Source: JBFHIJ01 sp041596515
GTDB taxonomy: Bacteria > Bacteroidota > Ignavibacteria > Kapaibacteriales > UBA2268
Reading direction: 5' to 3'
DNA: 64,000 bases
Assembly: GCA_041596515.1 (NCBI GenBank)
Contig: JBFHIJ010000001.1
Span: 117,653-181,652 of the forward strand
The notes beneath the pieces are model-generated. The model was not told the DNA's origin and ran no database searches. It saw nothing but the letters and a program-made list of their open reading frames with translations. Positions 45,289-54,774 of the stretch are shown in pieces. A program made the translations under genes and the position numbers. Numbering within the stretch: position 1 is the first letter of the stretch; every line of letters starts with the position of its first letter.

Positions 45289-46524
45289 TTATAGTCCAAA
45301 AGAGAAACCTAATGACAAACCTAATCTGGAAGAAGAGTAACTTCTATCCTGGAAGTGATAAACCAAATAAGAACCTTCTAAAGCAAGTACGAAATACATT
45401 TTGTCAGATAAAGGCAGCTTGGCACCTACTGAAGATTTGAACAGAGGACCAATTTGAGTACCACCAATCATAAATCTGTAATAAGGGTGCAAAGGTGCGT
45501 AAAAATCGACTTTTGCAAAGTCATGGTTGTAAGTAATACCACCCCAAAAAGCCATCCAGTTTTGCTCATATCTTTTTACTAATTCATCCTCTTTGAAGAA
45601 GTAACGTTGGTAATAATTTTCTTGGCCAAATTCAATACCAAGAGAGTTCAATTCGTTGTATTTATAGAACAAACCTACAGTAACGTTATTTATAATTGGT
45701 TCAGTTTCAACAGGTATATCCAAATTAGGATATGATTTGCCCTGATTATATTTCATTTCCAAAGAAAATTTATTTAGTATTTCCGTTCGTTTAGGCTGTA
45801 TCGGAGTATTCTTATTATATTGATGAGGAGTTACCGGTAATTCGAATTTATCAAGCGGAGTCATCTGAATATAGTCAGAATAATTAATATCAGTATATTG
45901 AACATCATCTATCTGACTTGATACCAAATCTTGAGGAATAAGAGTGTAATTTGCGTTTATATTGTCTTCTGCTACACTTGTAGAAGTATAGTTTGAGCGT
46001 TGTTGCTTAGGTGTATCTTTTCTGTTATTTACAGTAAGTGTATTATCGTTTGACGGTTGAGTACTATTTTTTGCAAAAGAACTTACCACAGGGATTGTTG
46101 CCGAATGTAATTCCTGTGATGATTTTACTACTGATTTATCTGCAAGCATTGCCGGGTTGCCTGTTTCCTCGGTAGTAGTTAACATAAGCATGTAAGTAAT
46201 GAATGCAGCTACAAATGCAGTCATGCCTGACTGAAATAATCTATTATTAAAAAAGCTTGCACCCGCAATCTTTTTCATTGATTTATCAGCCAAGATTTTG
46301 TCAAGACCTAAACGAGCATCCAAACTGCTTTTTAGAGCAGGTGGAGGCATTATTATACTGCTCTTAGTCATCTCTTTTACTGAGACCATCGTTCTGAGTT
46401 CATCTTGGAGCTCAGTGTCCGATGCCATCTCATAAAAGAGAGATTGAACATCATTTTGCGGCAACTCACCGTCCAAAAAAGCAGATAACTTTTGGGACGA
46501 TGATAGATATTCTTTGTCAAACAT
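45289..46524 (-). CDS. Anti-sigma-factor-like protein fused to a predicted outer-membrane beta-barrel
   Basis: The 411 residues divide into an acidic cytosolic N-terminus (1-96, with LSAFLDGELPQNDVQSLFYEM like anti-sigma domains, but without the zinc His-Cys-Cys set), one membrane helix (about 97-117, MTAFVAAFITYMLML), a polar linker rich in Ser/Thr/Asn (118-235), and a C-terminal region of alternating strands (about 245-411) ending LGLSLGFSFGL, typical of an outer-membrane barrel. The ATG at 46524 overlaps the sigma-factor stop by 8 bases, so it is preferred over 46548. Confidence 0.75.
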   Translation of the reverse strand: MFDKEYLSSSQKLSAFLDGELPQNDVQSLFYEMASDTELQDELRTMVSVKEMTKSSIIMPPPALKSSLDARLGLDKILADKSMKKIAGASFFNNRLFQSGMTAFVAAFITYMLMLTTTEETGNPAMLADKSVVKSSQELHSATIPVVSSFAKNSTQPSNDNTLTVNNRKDTPKQQRSNYTSTSVAEDNINANYTLIPQDLVSSQIDDVQYTDINYSDYIQMTPLDKFELPVTPHQYNKNTPIQPKRTEILNKFSLEMKYNQGKSYPNLDIPVETEPIINNVTVGLFYKYNELNSLGIEFGQENYYQRYFFKEDELVKRYEQNWMAFWGGITYNHDFAKVDFYAPLHPYYRFMIGGTQIGPLFKSSVGAKLPLSDKMYFVLALEGSYLVYHFQDRSYSSSRLGLSLGFSFGL

Positions 46525-47095
46525 TATTTTCACCTTTTTGTATATCATTAATATAAGGAGCCATTATCTCTTTGAGTTTCTGTCTGGCTCGGTATATTCT
46601 GATTCTCACTGTCGAAACACTTATATTTAGTTCTGAAGCTATTTCTTTATAGCTCATATTCATATATTCTTTTAGAATAAAAGGCTCTTTAAATTCAAAT
46701 GCCAAAGCATCTATACTTATTTGAAGCAAATCCATCAATTCTTTTTGGGCATAAGATTTGTCATAAACCGGGAACTGATAGTTATCCAAATCAAGATTTT
46801 GATTGTGTTTTTTTGCTTTTTCATTCAAGCAAAGATTTCTGGTAATTGTTATGATAAAACCAGCGAAGTTCACCATTGATTTATTCTTTTGAGCACTTTC
46901 ATAAACTCTTGCAAATGCTTCCTGAAAAATATCTTGTGCTACATCTTCATTTTGCATCACTTTCAGGCAGTATGAGTATATATTAGATGCATAACGAGTA
47001 TAAATCTCGTCAAACGCACCTTTCCCACTACCGTCTGTGTTTGATAACATCCCGTAGAGTATCTCATCCGTAATATTTTTCAAGTTGTCAGGCAT
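46517..47095 (-). CDS. ECF-type sigma factor
   Basis: A 192-residue RNA polymerase sigma-70 family member with only regions 2 and 4. Region 2 spans about 25-95 (FDEIYTRYASNIYSYCLKVM, AQDIFQEAFARVYE) and region 4 about 125-180 (KEPFILKEYMNMSYKEIASE, ISVSTVRIRIYRARQKLKE). It heads a three-gene operon with the anti-sigma-barrel fusion and a lipoprotein, the standard arrangement of an envelope-responsive ECF system. It probably drives its own promoter; none could be identified by eye. Confidence 0.93.
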   Translation of the reverse strand: MPDNLKNITDEILYGMLSNTDGSGKGAFDEIYTRYASNIYSYCLKVMQNEDVAQDIFQEAFARVYESAQKNKSMVNFAGFIITITRNLCLNEKAKKHNQNLDLDNYQFPVYDKSYAQKELMDLLQISIDALAFEFKEPFILKEYMNMSYKEIASELNISVSTVRIRIYRARQKLKEIMAPYINDIQKGENNV

Positions 47096-47352
47096 CTACC
47101 CTCATACGCTTTTATATATAAACAGATTAAGCGACAATTTGTCACAGGGAGAAGAGAATATTTATCAAAAAAAGCATGATTTAGCTTAAAAAAGAATATA
47201 AAATAGGCTCAAGCATAGAAAATAGTGGAATATTAATCTCAATTATAAGTTATTTCGATTTTTTCTATGTAAATTATCAGACTTTCTTAAATATACTTCA
47301 AATATTTTAGTTAGGACTTATCTAATATTCAACTACTAACGCAAAGCAAGTC

Positions 47353-48243
47353 ATGTGGCTACCAATTAATTACGACGAACCACTTTTCAGACCACCATCT
47401 GAAGCAAACTCTTTGATAATACAGCTAACAAAAGGATGCTCACATAACAAATGTGCCTTTTGTGAAATGTACACATCTAAAGAGTTTTCAATTAAAAGCA
47501 ATGTTCAAATTAAAGAACAAATAGATATAGCTTATAAATATTTAGGCGAAACTGTCAGAAAAGTATTTCTTGCAGATGCGAATGCACTCGTAATAGGTTT
47601 TAATAAGCTAAAAGAAACAATAGAATATCTCAGAAGTAAATTCCCAAAAATTCGTAGAATATCAGCTTATGCACTCCCATCAGATTTATCAAGAATCGGA
47701 CTCGAAAAGCTTAAAATGCTCAATGAATATGGACTCGATATAGTCTATATTGGGGTTGAGTCAGGAAATGACAAAGTGCTTCAGATGATTCATAAATCTG
47801 AGACAGTGGCAAGTACTAAAAATGGTATTTCTCTTGCACATCAGGCAGGAATCAAAACATCTATTATGATAATTAACGGACTGGGTGGCAGAGCTTTGTC
47901 AAATGACCATGCTATCGACTCGGCAAGACTTATTTCCGAGTTGCAGCCATTTTATCTATCTTCACTTGTGCTAAGTTTCCCGTTTGGGTTAGAGCACTTT
48001 AAAAGCAGAATTAGTCAGCCATTTGAGATGCCAAATCAAATAGAGTTATTCAAAGAGTTATATTTATTTATTGAAAATTTGGAACTGGAAAGTACAATCT
48101 TCAGAAGTGATCATGCTTCAAACTATTTGCCTCTGAAAGGAGTACTTGGAAAAGATAGAGTTTCGATATTGACAAAACTGAAATCTGCTATAGAATATCC
48201 TAATCAATCAAATTTGAGGGCGGAGTGGGCGAGAGGTCTCTAA
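47353..48243 (+). CDS. Radical SAM protein
   Basis: This 296-residue enzyme should bind a 4Fe-4S cluster and cleave S-adenosylmethionine. The cluster cysteines are Cys29, Cys34 and Cys37 in GCSHNKCAFCEMY, a C-x4-C-x2-C spacing found in one COG1032-like subgroup rather than the common C-x3-C-x2-C. VFLADANALVI and YIGVESGNDKVLQMIHK are core-barrel motifs. The substrate is unknown. It is monocistronic, with its own terminator. Confidence 0.88.
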   Translation: MWLPINYDEPLFRPPSEANSLIIQLTKGCSHNKCAFCEMYTSKEFSIKSNVQIKEQIDIAYKYLGETVRKVFLADANALVIGFNKLKETIEYLRSKFPKIRRISAYALPSDLSRIGLEKLKMLNEYGLDIVYIGVESGNDKVLQMIHKSETVASTKNGISLAHQAGIKTSIMIINGLGGRALSNDHAIDSARLISELQPFYLSSLVLSFPFGLEHFKSRISQPFEMPNQIELFKELYLFIENLELESTIFRSDHASNYLPLKGVLGKDRVSILTKLKSAIEYPNQSNLRAEWARGL

Positions 48244-48254
48244 GGTTAATAAAT

Positions 48255-48286
48255 AAAAAGCCGATGAAGATGCTCATCGGCTTTTT
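48255..48286 (+). terminator. Rho-independent terminator
   Basis: Thirteen-base perfect arms (AAAAAGCCGATGA / TCATCGGCTTTTT) with a T-run, 12 bases after the radical SAM gene. It may also act for the convergent transporter gene. Confidence 0.9.
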
Positions 48287-48307
48287 GACAATAAACAGTA
48301 AAAATGA

Positions 48308-49963
48308 TTATAAGAGAAGTAAGACTAACACCTGAGCCATTAGCACTCTTAAAAACATTACCAAAGGGTATACCGTTGCATAAGCTGTAGACTGAGCCTG
48401 CACCGGAGCTAACGAGTTAGCAAATTCCAATGCTGGAGGGTCTGTCATAGAGCCTGCAAGTAAGCCGCTTATAGACAAGTAGTTCATCTTCATCATTCTT
48501 GCAGCAATACCCACTATTATCAATGGGAAAAATGTGATAGCAGCACCATAAAGCATCCACATATAACCACCGTTAATGAGAGTTTCTACGAAGTACTTGC
48601 CTGAAGAAAGACCTACGCAAGAAAGAAATAGAATAATGCCTAATTCCCTAATAAATAAATTTGAGCTTGGAGTCATGTAAAAGTCCAGTTTCCCAATTTT
48701 CCCTTTATGCCCTAAGAGTAAAGCAATAAGCAAAGGTCCGCCTGCCAGACCTAATTTGGCAGGAGCTGGAAGTCCGGGCAATGCAATTGGAATAGAACCA
48801 ATAATGATACCAACAAAAATACCTATCAAAATTGGTATAATATTCGGATGCGATAAATCTTTGACAGAATTACCTAATTCTTTAGCTACATCAGATAATG
48901 CCTCTCTTTGGCCTACAATCCTAACAGTGTCACCAAATTCAATTGTGTCTTCTTTAGAAGCAAGGTGCTCTGTGCCGGCTCTAAAAATACGAGTAATATT
49001 AACAGGGTAGCGTTTATAAACACCAATTTCTTCGATGGTTTTACCTGCAATTTTTTTATTAGTAACCATGACATGTTTTATGCCCAATGGCCCCGATACT
49101 TCAATTTTCTCACGTTGAATTACGCTACCTACCTGTAGCTCTAAGTTAGAAACATGATCTAAATCACACGCACCATATAGTTCGTCACCTTCCAAAATGA
49201 TTACATCATCAGTTGGTGCTATAAAGTCATCCTTACGTTTGATTCTTGAAATTGCAAGTTCTTTATCGACAATGCTATTAATAAAAGCCAAAGGTTTATT
49301 AAATAGATTCTGATTAGTAACCTTTACTTTAACAGCTTTGATTTTTCCTACAGACTGAGAAGTTTCGTCTCTATATCTTTGTATTTCATCATCTACTTTT
49401 ACTTTAAAAATAAATCTAATCAGTAAGATAGTGATGATAATACCAAAAATACCAAACGGATACGCTACTGCGTAGCCCATACCAATCATGTGAGGGTCTA
49501 CTCCTGCCATCTGTTCTGTTATGACCTGCTGAGCAGCTCCCAGGCTGGGAGTGTTGGTAACAGCACCACACATAATGCCGACAATAACCTGAATAGGTAC
49601 GTCAAAGGCAAAATGTAGGAATAAAGCAATACCAAATCCCAAAAAAACAATAGAAGCAGCAAGTAAATTAGCAGTTAGCCCTTGATTTTTGATAGAACTC
49701 ATAAAGCGAGGACCTACTTCAAGCCCTATTGAGTATACAAAAAGAATAAGCCCAAACTCTTTTACAAAGTGCAAAAGATGTGGGTCTAACTCGGCTCCTA
49801 AATGTCCTGCTAATAAACCCGAAAACAATACGCCGGCAATACCCATTTTAATATTAAAAATTTTGATTTTGCCAAGCAACACGCCGGCGATGCCGACTAA
49901 ACTAAGAAATACTAAGGCAGACGCTGTGCCTGTAGTGGTAAATAAAGATAAAATCTCAGACAT
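48308..49963 (-). CDS. AspT/YidE/YbjL-type transporter with two TrkA-C domains
   Basis: The 551 residues have the duplicated membrane domain of this family (about 5-175 and 380-551; GVLLGKIKIFNIKMGIAGVL and GIIIGSIPIALPGLPAPAKL) around two regulatory RCK/TrkA-C domains (about 205-285 and 290-370). The half repeats share TNTPSLGAA and MTDPPALEFA. AspT itself exchanges aspartate and alanine; the substrate here is unknown. It is a lone gene facing away from the octaheme operon. Confidence 0.88.
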   Translation of the reverse strand: MSEILSLFTTTGTASALVFLSLVGIAGVLLGKIKIFNIKMGIAGVLFSGLLAGHLGAELDPHLLHFVKEFGLILFVYSIGLEVGPRFMSSIKNQGLTANLLAASIVFLGFGIALFLHFAFDVPIQVIVGIMCGAVTNTPSLGAAQQVITEQMAGVDPHMIGMGYAVAYPFGIFGIIITILLIRFIFKVKVDDEIQRYRDETSQSVGKIKAVKVKVTNQNLFNKPLAFINSIVDKELAISRIKRKDDFIAPTDDVIILEGDELYGACDLDHVSNLELQVGSVIQREKIEVSGPLGIKHVMVTNKKIAGKTIEEIGVYKRYPVNITRIFRAGTEHLASKEDTIEFGDTVRIVGQREALSDVAKELGNSVKDLSHPNIIPILIGIFVGIIIGSIPIALPGLPAPAKLGLAGGPLLIALLLGHKGKIGKLDFYMTPSSNLFIRELGIILFLSCVGLSSGKYFVETLINGGYMWMLYGAAITFFPLIIVGIAARMMKMNYLSISGLLAGSMTDPPALEFANSLAPVQAQSTAYATVYPLVMFLRVLMAQVLVLLLL

Positions 49964-50634
49964 TGTGATTTGTATGGTGTATTAGTGTATAATATAGTAA
50001 TTACATAATTTCAAATATTATTGTTTATATCTTGTAACTATATATAATTTAATGGTTTAGATGTGCGTCAAAAAGGATATCTATACTCATCCCGCACGTA
50101 ATGTATTGGATTCATAATTAGATCTTTGGAACGCGAAAGTCTAATGCAAATTATTAATATAGAGACAGGTCTCCCGGCTTTTCTACTTCTTAATGCCTTA
50201 CTACAAGCTTTGAGCAGTGTAAGAACTTATTTGCTAAGAAGTTTGAAATAGAATATACGGTTGCGCGTCAGCTCGTGCTTTTCACACGATTCCCTATTAA
50301 ATTCTCACGAATATCTCTTTTTCTATTTGTACATCAAGTGCGAATTCAAATATAGTACATCGTTACAAATATTAAAAAATATAATAGTTAATTATCAGAC
50401 CTTTGCCAATTACAGAATATGCAGGATAAATATGATAGCTATTAACTAAATTTTAGCCATTGTTTTACTTATCTCAAACAATACAGACTCAAATATTCTA
50501 TAAAAGAAATCTATGCAAGACTAATAGAGGAATTAGCACGAGCTAAAACATAAGTAAAAATTATTTTTTAGATATTTGTTAAAAAGGTATATTACTAATA
50601 TTCTTATTAAGCAATATAGCTAAGAGGTAATGTG
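49964..50634. other. Gene-free stretch of 671 bases between divergent genes
   Basis: No convincing gene. It should hold the divergent promoters for the transporter and the octaheme operon. A ribosome site AAGAGG (about 50622-50627) precedes the octaheme gene. The word ATCAAGTGCGA near 50334 recurs near 59335 in another gene-poor stretch, suggesting a shared dispersed element. Confidence 0.5.
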
Positions 50635-52215
50635 ATGAGAGCTATTTTAATTGCGGTTGTCATGATGTTTGCTATTTGGATTATATATATCCTAAGTAAA
50701 GACAGCCCAAATTCAAATCTTTTAGTACTAAAGGAAAAGATTGAGAAAGAAGAGCCCATGGTTGTTGACCATTCTAAATTTGAAATTTTAAAAAAAGATT
50801 TTGCTTCTGGTAGTGATGTCACTGAAGCTTGTATGACTTGCCACACCGAGCGTCATAAAGAAGTCATGAACTCTTCGCATTGGAACTGGACTAGGGAAGA
50901 GTACATAGAAGGCAGAGGAATCGTAAAAATTGGTAAAAAGAATGTAATCAATAATTTCTGCATCGGTATAAACGGTAATGAAAAATTATGTAATACTTGT
51001 CATGCAGGTTACGGATGGGCTGATTCGACATTTGATTTCAATGAACCCAATAATGTCGATTGCTTAGCTTGCCATGACAACTCAGGTAAATATAAGAAAG
51101 GTAAAAATATGGCAGGTCAGCCTGACCCCAGTGTAGATTTATCTTATGTTGCCCGCCACGTAGGCATCCCTAAAATGGAAAATTGCGGTACATGCCACTT
51201 CGTGAGTGGTGGTGGCAATAACGTAAAACATGGTGACTTAGAAGCAGCTCTATACTCTACAACAAAGGACGTAGATGTTCACATGGGGATTGATGGTGCA
51301 GACATGGAATGCGTAGAGTGTCACACTGCCGAAAACCATAAAATCAAAGGTAAACTCTACAGCGTTTCCTCTATGAATAAAGATAGAATGGAGTGCGAAG
51401 CTTGCCATACATCTACTCCTCACAGTCAGGAAATAATTAACGAACATACCGTTAAAGTTGCTTGTCAAACTTGTCACATTCCTGTATATGCTAAAGTAAA
51501 TGCTACTAAAATGCAGTGGGATTGGTCAAAAGCATTTACTAAATCTAAAGATCCAAACTATCACGAATCAGATTCTTTAGGAAATCATACTCATCTTAGT
51601 AAAAAAGGTGAATTTGTATGGGAAAGAAATGTAGAACCGGAATATAGATGGTTTAACGGCACTGCTGACCATTACCTTTTAGGCGATAAAATAAAAGAAG
51701 TTCCTGTGCAGATAAATACTCTAAACGGAAGTTATGCAGATCAAGATTCAAAAATCATACCTGTTAAGATCCATAGAACTAATCAGATATATGATACTGA
51801 ATATAAACAACTGATACAACCTAAACTATTTGACACAGAAGCCGGCAAAGGCGCTTTGTGGGTTGATGGTCAGTTCGGACAAATAGAAAAAGTTTGGGAT
51901 AATGCTGCAAAAGTCGGTATGGAAAATATTGGATTGCCTTATTCAGGTGAATATGGATTTATTGAAACTGAAATGTACTGGCCGATAAATCACATGGTCT
52001 CTCCAAAAGAAAATAGTCTACAATGTCAGGACTGCCATACAAGAAAAGATAGTAGACTCGAGGGCTTAACTGATTTTTATATGCCGGGCAGAGACTATAA
52101 CAAAGCAGTAGAATTTTTCGGTATTTTTATGCTGATAGGAACTTTGCTTGCTACAATTTTACATGGTATTATCAGAATATATATGACTGTCAAAAATAAA
52201 GGGGAAGGTGAATAA
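50635..52215 (+). CDS. Octaheme c-type cytochrome, tetrathionate reductase (OTR) family
   Basis: A membrane-anchored multiheme reductase. There are exactly eight CxxCH sites: CMTCH (Cys66), CNTCH, CLACH, CGTCH, CVECH, CEACH, CQTCH and CQDCH. Order and spacing resemble the octaheme tetrathionate reductases, which reduce tetrathionate and also nitrite or hydroxylamine in vitro. An N-terminal helix (about 3-20) and a C-terminal helix (about 490-515, FFGIFMLIGTLLATIL) anchor it. I chose the ATG at 50635, one codon after a GTG. The next gene encodes a cytochrome b partner. Confidence 0.9.
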   Translation: MRAILIAVVMMFAIWIIYILSKDSPNSNLLVLKEKIEKEEPMVVDHSKFEILKKDFASGSDVTEACMTCHTERHKEVMNSSHWNWTREEYIEGRGIVKIGKKNVINNFCIGINGNEKLCNTCHAGYGWADSTFDFNEPNNVDCLACHDNSGKYKKGKNMAGQPDPSVDLSYVARHVGIPKMENCGTCHFVSGGGNNVKHGDLEAALYSTTKDVDVHMGIDGADMECVECHTAENHKIKGKLYSVSSMNKDRMECEACHTSTPHSQEIINEHTVKVACQTCHIPVYAKVNATKMQWDWSKAFTKSKDPNYHESDSLGNHTHLSKKGEFVWERNVEPEYRWFNGTADHYLLGDKIKEVPVQINTLNGSYADQDSKIIPVKIHRTNQIYDTEYKQLIQPKLFDTEAGKGALWVDGQFGQIEKVWDNAAKVGMENIGLPYSGEYGFIETEMYWPINHMVSPKENSLQCQDCHTRKDSRLEGLTDFYMPGRDYNKAVEFFGIFMLIGTLLATILHGIIRIYMTVKNKGEGE

Positions 52216-52216
52216 T

Positions 52217-52870
52217 ATGAAGAAAGTTTATATCTACGATACCTTCAATAGGATATGGCACTGGGCTCAGGCAGCACTGATAATGTTTCTAATGATTACC
52301 GGATTTGAAATTCACGGTTCTTATAACTTCTTTGGTTATGAAACAGCTGTCCAATGGCACAATATTGCTGCCATTGCTTTTATCGTGCTTATTGTACTGG
52401 CTATCTTTTGGCACTTCACCAGTGGCACTTGGAGGCAGTATATACCAACGACAAAGCAATTATTAAATCAAATTAAATATTATACTACAGACATATTTCA
52501 AAACAAGCCTCACCCTGTGAAAAGAACTGTTTTGAGTAAACTCAATCCATTGCAGAAACTGGTATATCTGGGTTTCAAAATTATGATTATCCCGGTCATG
52601 GTTACTACAGGCTTGATGTATATGTATTATAGATATCCTATGAACGGACAAGTGCAGAGCTTAGATCTTACTTCGCTCGAGCCGATTGCTGTTATTCACA
52701 CACTTGGTGCATTCTTATTAGTTCAGTTTTTAGTGGCTCACTTGTATCTTATTACAACTGGTCACACAATCAGCTCTAATTTGACAGCTATGATCACAGG
52801 ATATGAAGAATTAGAATCAGAAGATGAAAACAAAGAAGAACCCGAAAAGGAGCTTAGGCATGAAAAATAG
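52217..52870 (+). CDS. Cytochrome b561-type membrane subunit
   Basis: A 217-residue diheme-type cytochrome b that would pass quinol electrons to the octaheme protein. Four helices are visible, with likely heme histidines in RIWHWAQAALIMF, AVQWHNIAAIAF, IFWHFTSGTWR and VIHTLGAFLLVQFLVAHLYL. The ATG at 52217, with GGGGAAGG upstream, is preferred over the GTG at 52208 that overlaps the octaheme stop. An acidic tail (about 195-217) precedes the next gene, which starts inside it. Confidence 0.88.
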   Translation: MKKVYIYDTFNRIWHWAQAALIMFLMITGFEIHGSYNFFGYETAVQWHNIAAIAFIVLIVLAIFWHFTSGTWRQYIPTTKQLLNQIKYYTTDIFQNKPHPVKRTVLSKLNPLQKLVYLGFKIMIIPVMVTTGLMYMYYRYPMNGQVQSLDLTSLEPIAVIHTLGAFLLVQFLVAHLYLITTGHTISSNLTAMITGYEELESEDENKEEPEKELRHEK

Positions 52871-53378
52871 TAATTATTTTATGAACCCATATTTTGCAGG
52901 CTTCCTTTTAGGTTTAGTCCTGATTGCTTCCTTCTATCTGACAGGAAGAGGTCTGGGAGCCAGTGGTGCTGTAAAAAGTGTCGTGGTTACAGTTGTGGAC
53001 GAAGTCGCACCCGCTCATGCAGCAGCAGGTGAATATTATCAAAAATATCAAAAAACACATCCCGAATCTCCTCTAAAAGATTGGCTTTTATTCTTAGCAG
53101 TAGGAGTTGTTATTGGTGGCTTTATTTCCGGAAGTCGCTCAGAAAGAATTGGATTTAAGTTTGAAAAAGGTAAGAATACTACTAATGCAGTCCGAGCAAT
53201 AGCTGCAATAGCCGGAGGTGCTCTGTTTGGATTTGGGGCTCAGTTGGGCAGAGGATGTACCAGCGGAGCTGCTCTGTCAGGTATGTCTGTCTTATCTACA
53301 TCTGGTTTTGTGACTATGCTGGCAATATTTGGCTCAGGCTACGTATTTGCGTACTTCTTTAGAAAACTTTGGATTTAA
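52860..53378 (+). CDS. YeeE/YedE family sulfur-compound transporter, half 1
   Basis: A 172-residue membrane protein related to the thiosulfate transporter TsuA. The family signature with a conserved cysteine reads FGAQLGRGCTSGAALSGMS (about 122-140). Helices: about 7-27, 72-92, 110-130, 140-165. The ATG at 52860 has an AAGGAG site and overlaps the cytochrome b stop by 11 bases; the longer frame from 52824 is unlikely. With the next gene it makes up a split, two-part transporter. Confidence 0.85.
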   Translation: MKNSNYFMNPYFAGFLLGLVLIASFYLTGRGLGASGAVKSVVVTVVDEVAPAHAAAGEYYQKYQKTHPESPLKDWLLFLAVGVVIGGFISGSRSERIGFKFEKGKNTTNAVRAIAAIAGGALFGFGAQLGRGCTSGAALSGMSVLSTSGFVTMLAIFGSGYVFAYFFRKLWI

Positions 53379-53400
53379 CACTAATTAGAAGAGAAAAACA

Positions 53401-54600
53401 ATGGGACCATTAGTATCATTCGGAGTAATCGGTCAGGAGTTTAATTATATTATAGCTCTTCTGATTGGTTTAGCCTTTGGCTATGTTTTGGAACAAGCGG
53501 GATTTTCAACATCCAGAAAGCTTGTTGGTGTGTTTTACGGATATGACTTTGTAGTGCTTAGAGTGTTTTTTACTGCAGCAGCTACTGCTCTTGTAGGTTT
53601 GATATTCTTGGACTATTTAGGTCTTATAGATATGTCTTATCTATATATTAACCCTACATTTTTGCAGCCGGCTATTGTAGGAGGTATCATTATGGGATTT
53701 GGATTTATTTTAGGGGGCTTTTGTCCCGGAACTTCACTGGTCGCAGCTGCCACCGGCAAAATCGATGCAATGCTCTTTATAGGTGGAAGTGTAGTCGGTA
53801 TCTTTATATTCGGTGAAGTATATCCAAATATTATGGATTTCTACTACTCTACTGATTTGGGATCTATATTTGTTTACGATTCATTAGGTATTTCTAGGGG
53901 AGTCTTTGCTGCGGGATTAGCTATTGTTGCTATTTTAGCATTTATATTTACTACTAAAATAGAAGAAAAAGTTAAATATGGATATAAACCACAGCATCCA
54001 AAATATAAAATGGCAATTCCTGCTATCGGTTTGGGTTTTGCAGTGGCTGTTATTATTATTTTCTTGCCTGAAAAAAGAGAAGGCATCGAAGCAATGACTC
54101 AAACTGAATTAAGCAAGGAACTGGACGGAACCGTAGCCTATGTTGCACCCGAAGAGATTGCTTTTGATATATATAATAAAATTGATAAATATCTACCTAT
54201 TGACCTTAGAAGTGAAAAAGAGTATAAGCAGTTTTGCATAACCGGTGCAAGCAGGCTTACGCTCAAGGATATTTCATTAGTGCAGGGTAAAGCTCTACTG
54301 CAGCACCCGACTAAAACTCCTGTGTTTTATGCGGACGACGAAGTGCTGGCTCAGAAAGCTTATCTATTAGCTAAAGAAGAAGGAATAAAGAATGTTTACG
54401 TCTTGCAAGGCGGCATTAATAAATATCGACAAATGTTTTATAACGGAGCAGCTGTAAAAAACGCTTCCTTTGTGGAGGCTAATTCTGATGATTTTAGTAT
54501 CAGAATGGCTAACTACTTGAAATCTGACACCACACTTACTAAACCTCAAGAGAAACAAAAGGTGGAAGTAAAAGTAGTTAAAGTAAAAGGCGGTTGCTAA
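53401..54600 (+). CDS. YeeE/YedE family transporter, half 2, with a degenerate rhodanese-like tail
   Basis: The first 225 residues hold the second YeeE unit, with the conserved cysteine in GGFCPGTSLVAAATGK (about 119-134). A rhodanese-like domain follows (about 255-355: YLPIDLRSEKEYKQFCITGA). The loop where rhodanese has its persulfide cysteine reads VFYADDEVLAQKA, without Cys. A Lys/Val-rich tail ends in Gly-Gly-Cys. It is 22 bases after the partner gene. Together the four genes look like a thiosulfate/tetrathionate redox unit. Confidence 0.85.
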   Translation: MGPLVSFGVIGQEFNYIIALLIGLAFGYVLEQAGFSTSRKLVGVFYGYDFVVLRVFFTAAATALVGLIFLDYLGLIDMSYLYINPTFLQPAIVGGIIMGFGFILGGFCPGTSLVAAATGKIDAMLFIGGSVVGIFIFGEVYPNIMDFYYSTDLGSIFVYDSLGISRGVFAAGLAIVAILAFIFTTKIEEKVKYGYKPQHPKYKMAIPAIGLGFAVAVIIIFLPEKREGIEAMTQTELSKELDGTVAYVAPEEIAFDIYNKIDKYLPIDLRSEKEYKQFCITGASRLTLKDISLVQGKALLQHPTKTPVFYADDEVLAQKAYLLAKEEGIKNVYVLQGGINKYRQMFYNGAAVKNASFVEANSDDFSIRMANYLKSDTTLTKPQEKQKVEVKVVKVKGGC

Positions 54601-54609
54601 CATCTCATC

Positions 54610-54641
54610 ATTCGTGGGGCATGTATTGGTGCTCCACGAAT
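54610..54641 (+). terminator. Probable terminator of the sulfur operon
   Basis: ATTCGTGGGGC and GCTCCACGAAT form an 11-bp stem with one mismatch; the following tract is T/C-rich rather than pure T. Confidence 0.6.
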
Positions 54642-54736
54642 ATACTTTTCCTCCTCTATCTGTACTCATCTCTGAAACTTAGAATATCTTTGAAACATAT
54701 TTGCTGAACAATCGTTAGACTTTATGTAAAAATGAT

Positions 54737-54744
54737 TATCTTTG
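54737..54744 (+). promoter_or_regulatory. Possible Bacteroidota -7 promoter element
   Basis: TATCTTTG fits TAnnTTTG, 30 bases before the chosen start of the barrel gene at 54775. The -33 region is only loosely matched. Confidence 0.4.
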
Positions 54745-54774
54745 TAATTAGCTTATGCAATGAATGGAGAAAAT

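Noticed and set aside
50261..50449. 62-codon plus-strand frame in the gap before the octaheme operon
   Set aside because: No protein-like pattern, no ribosome site, and composition like the surrounding non-coding DNA.
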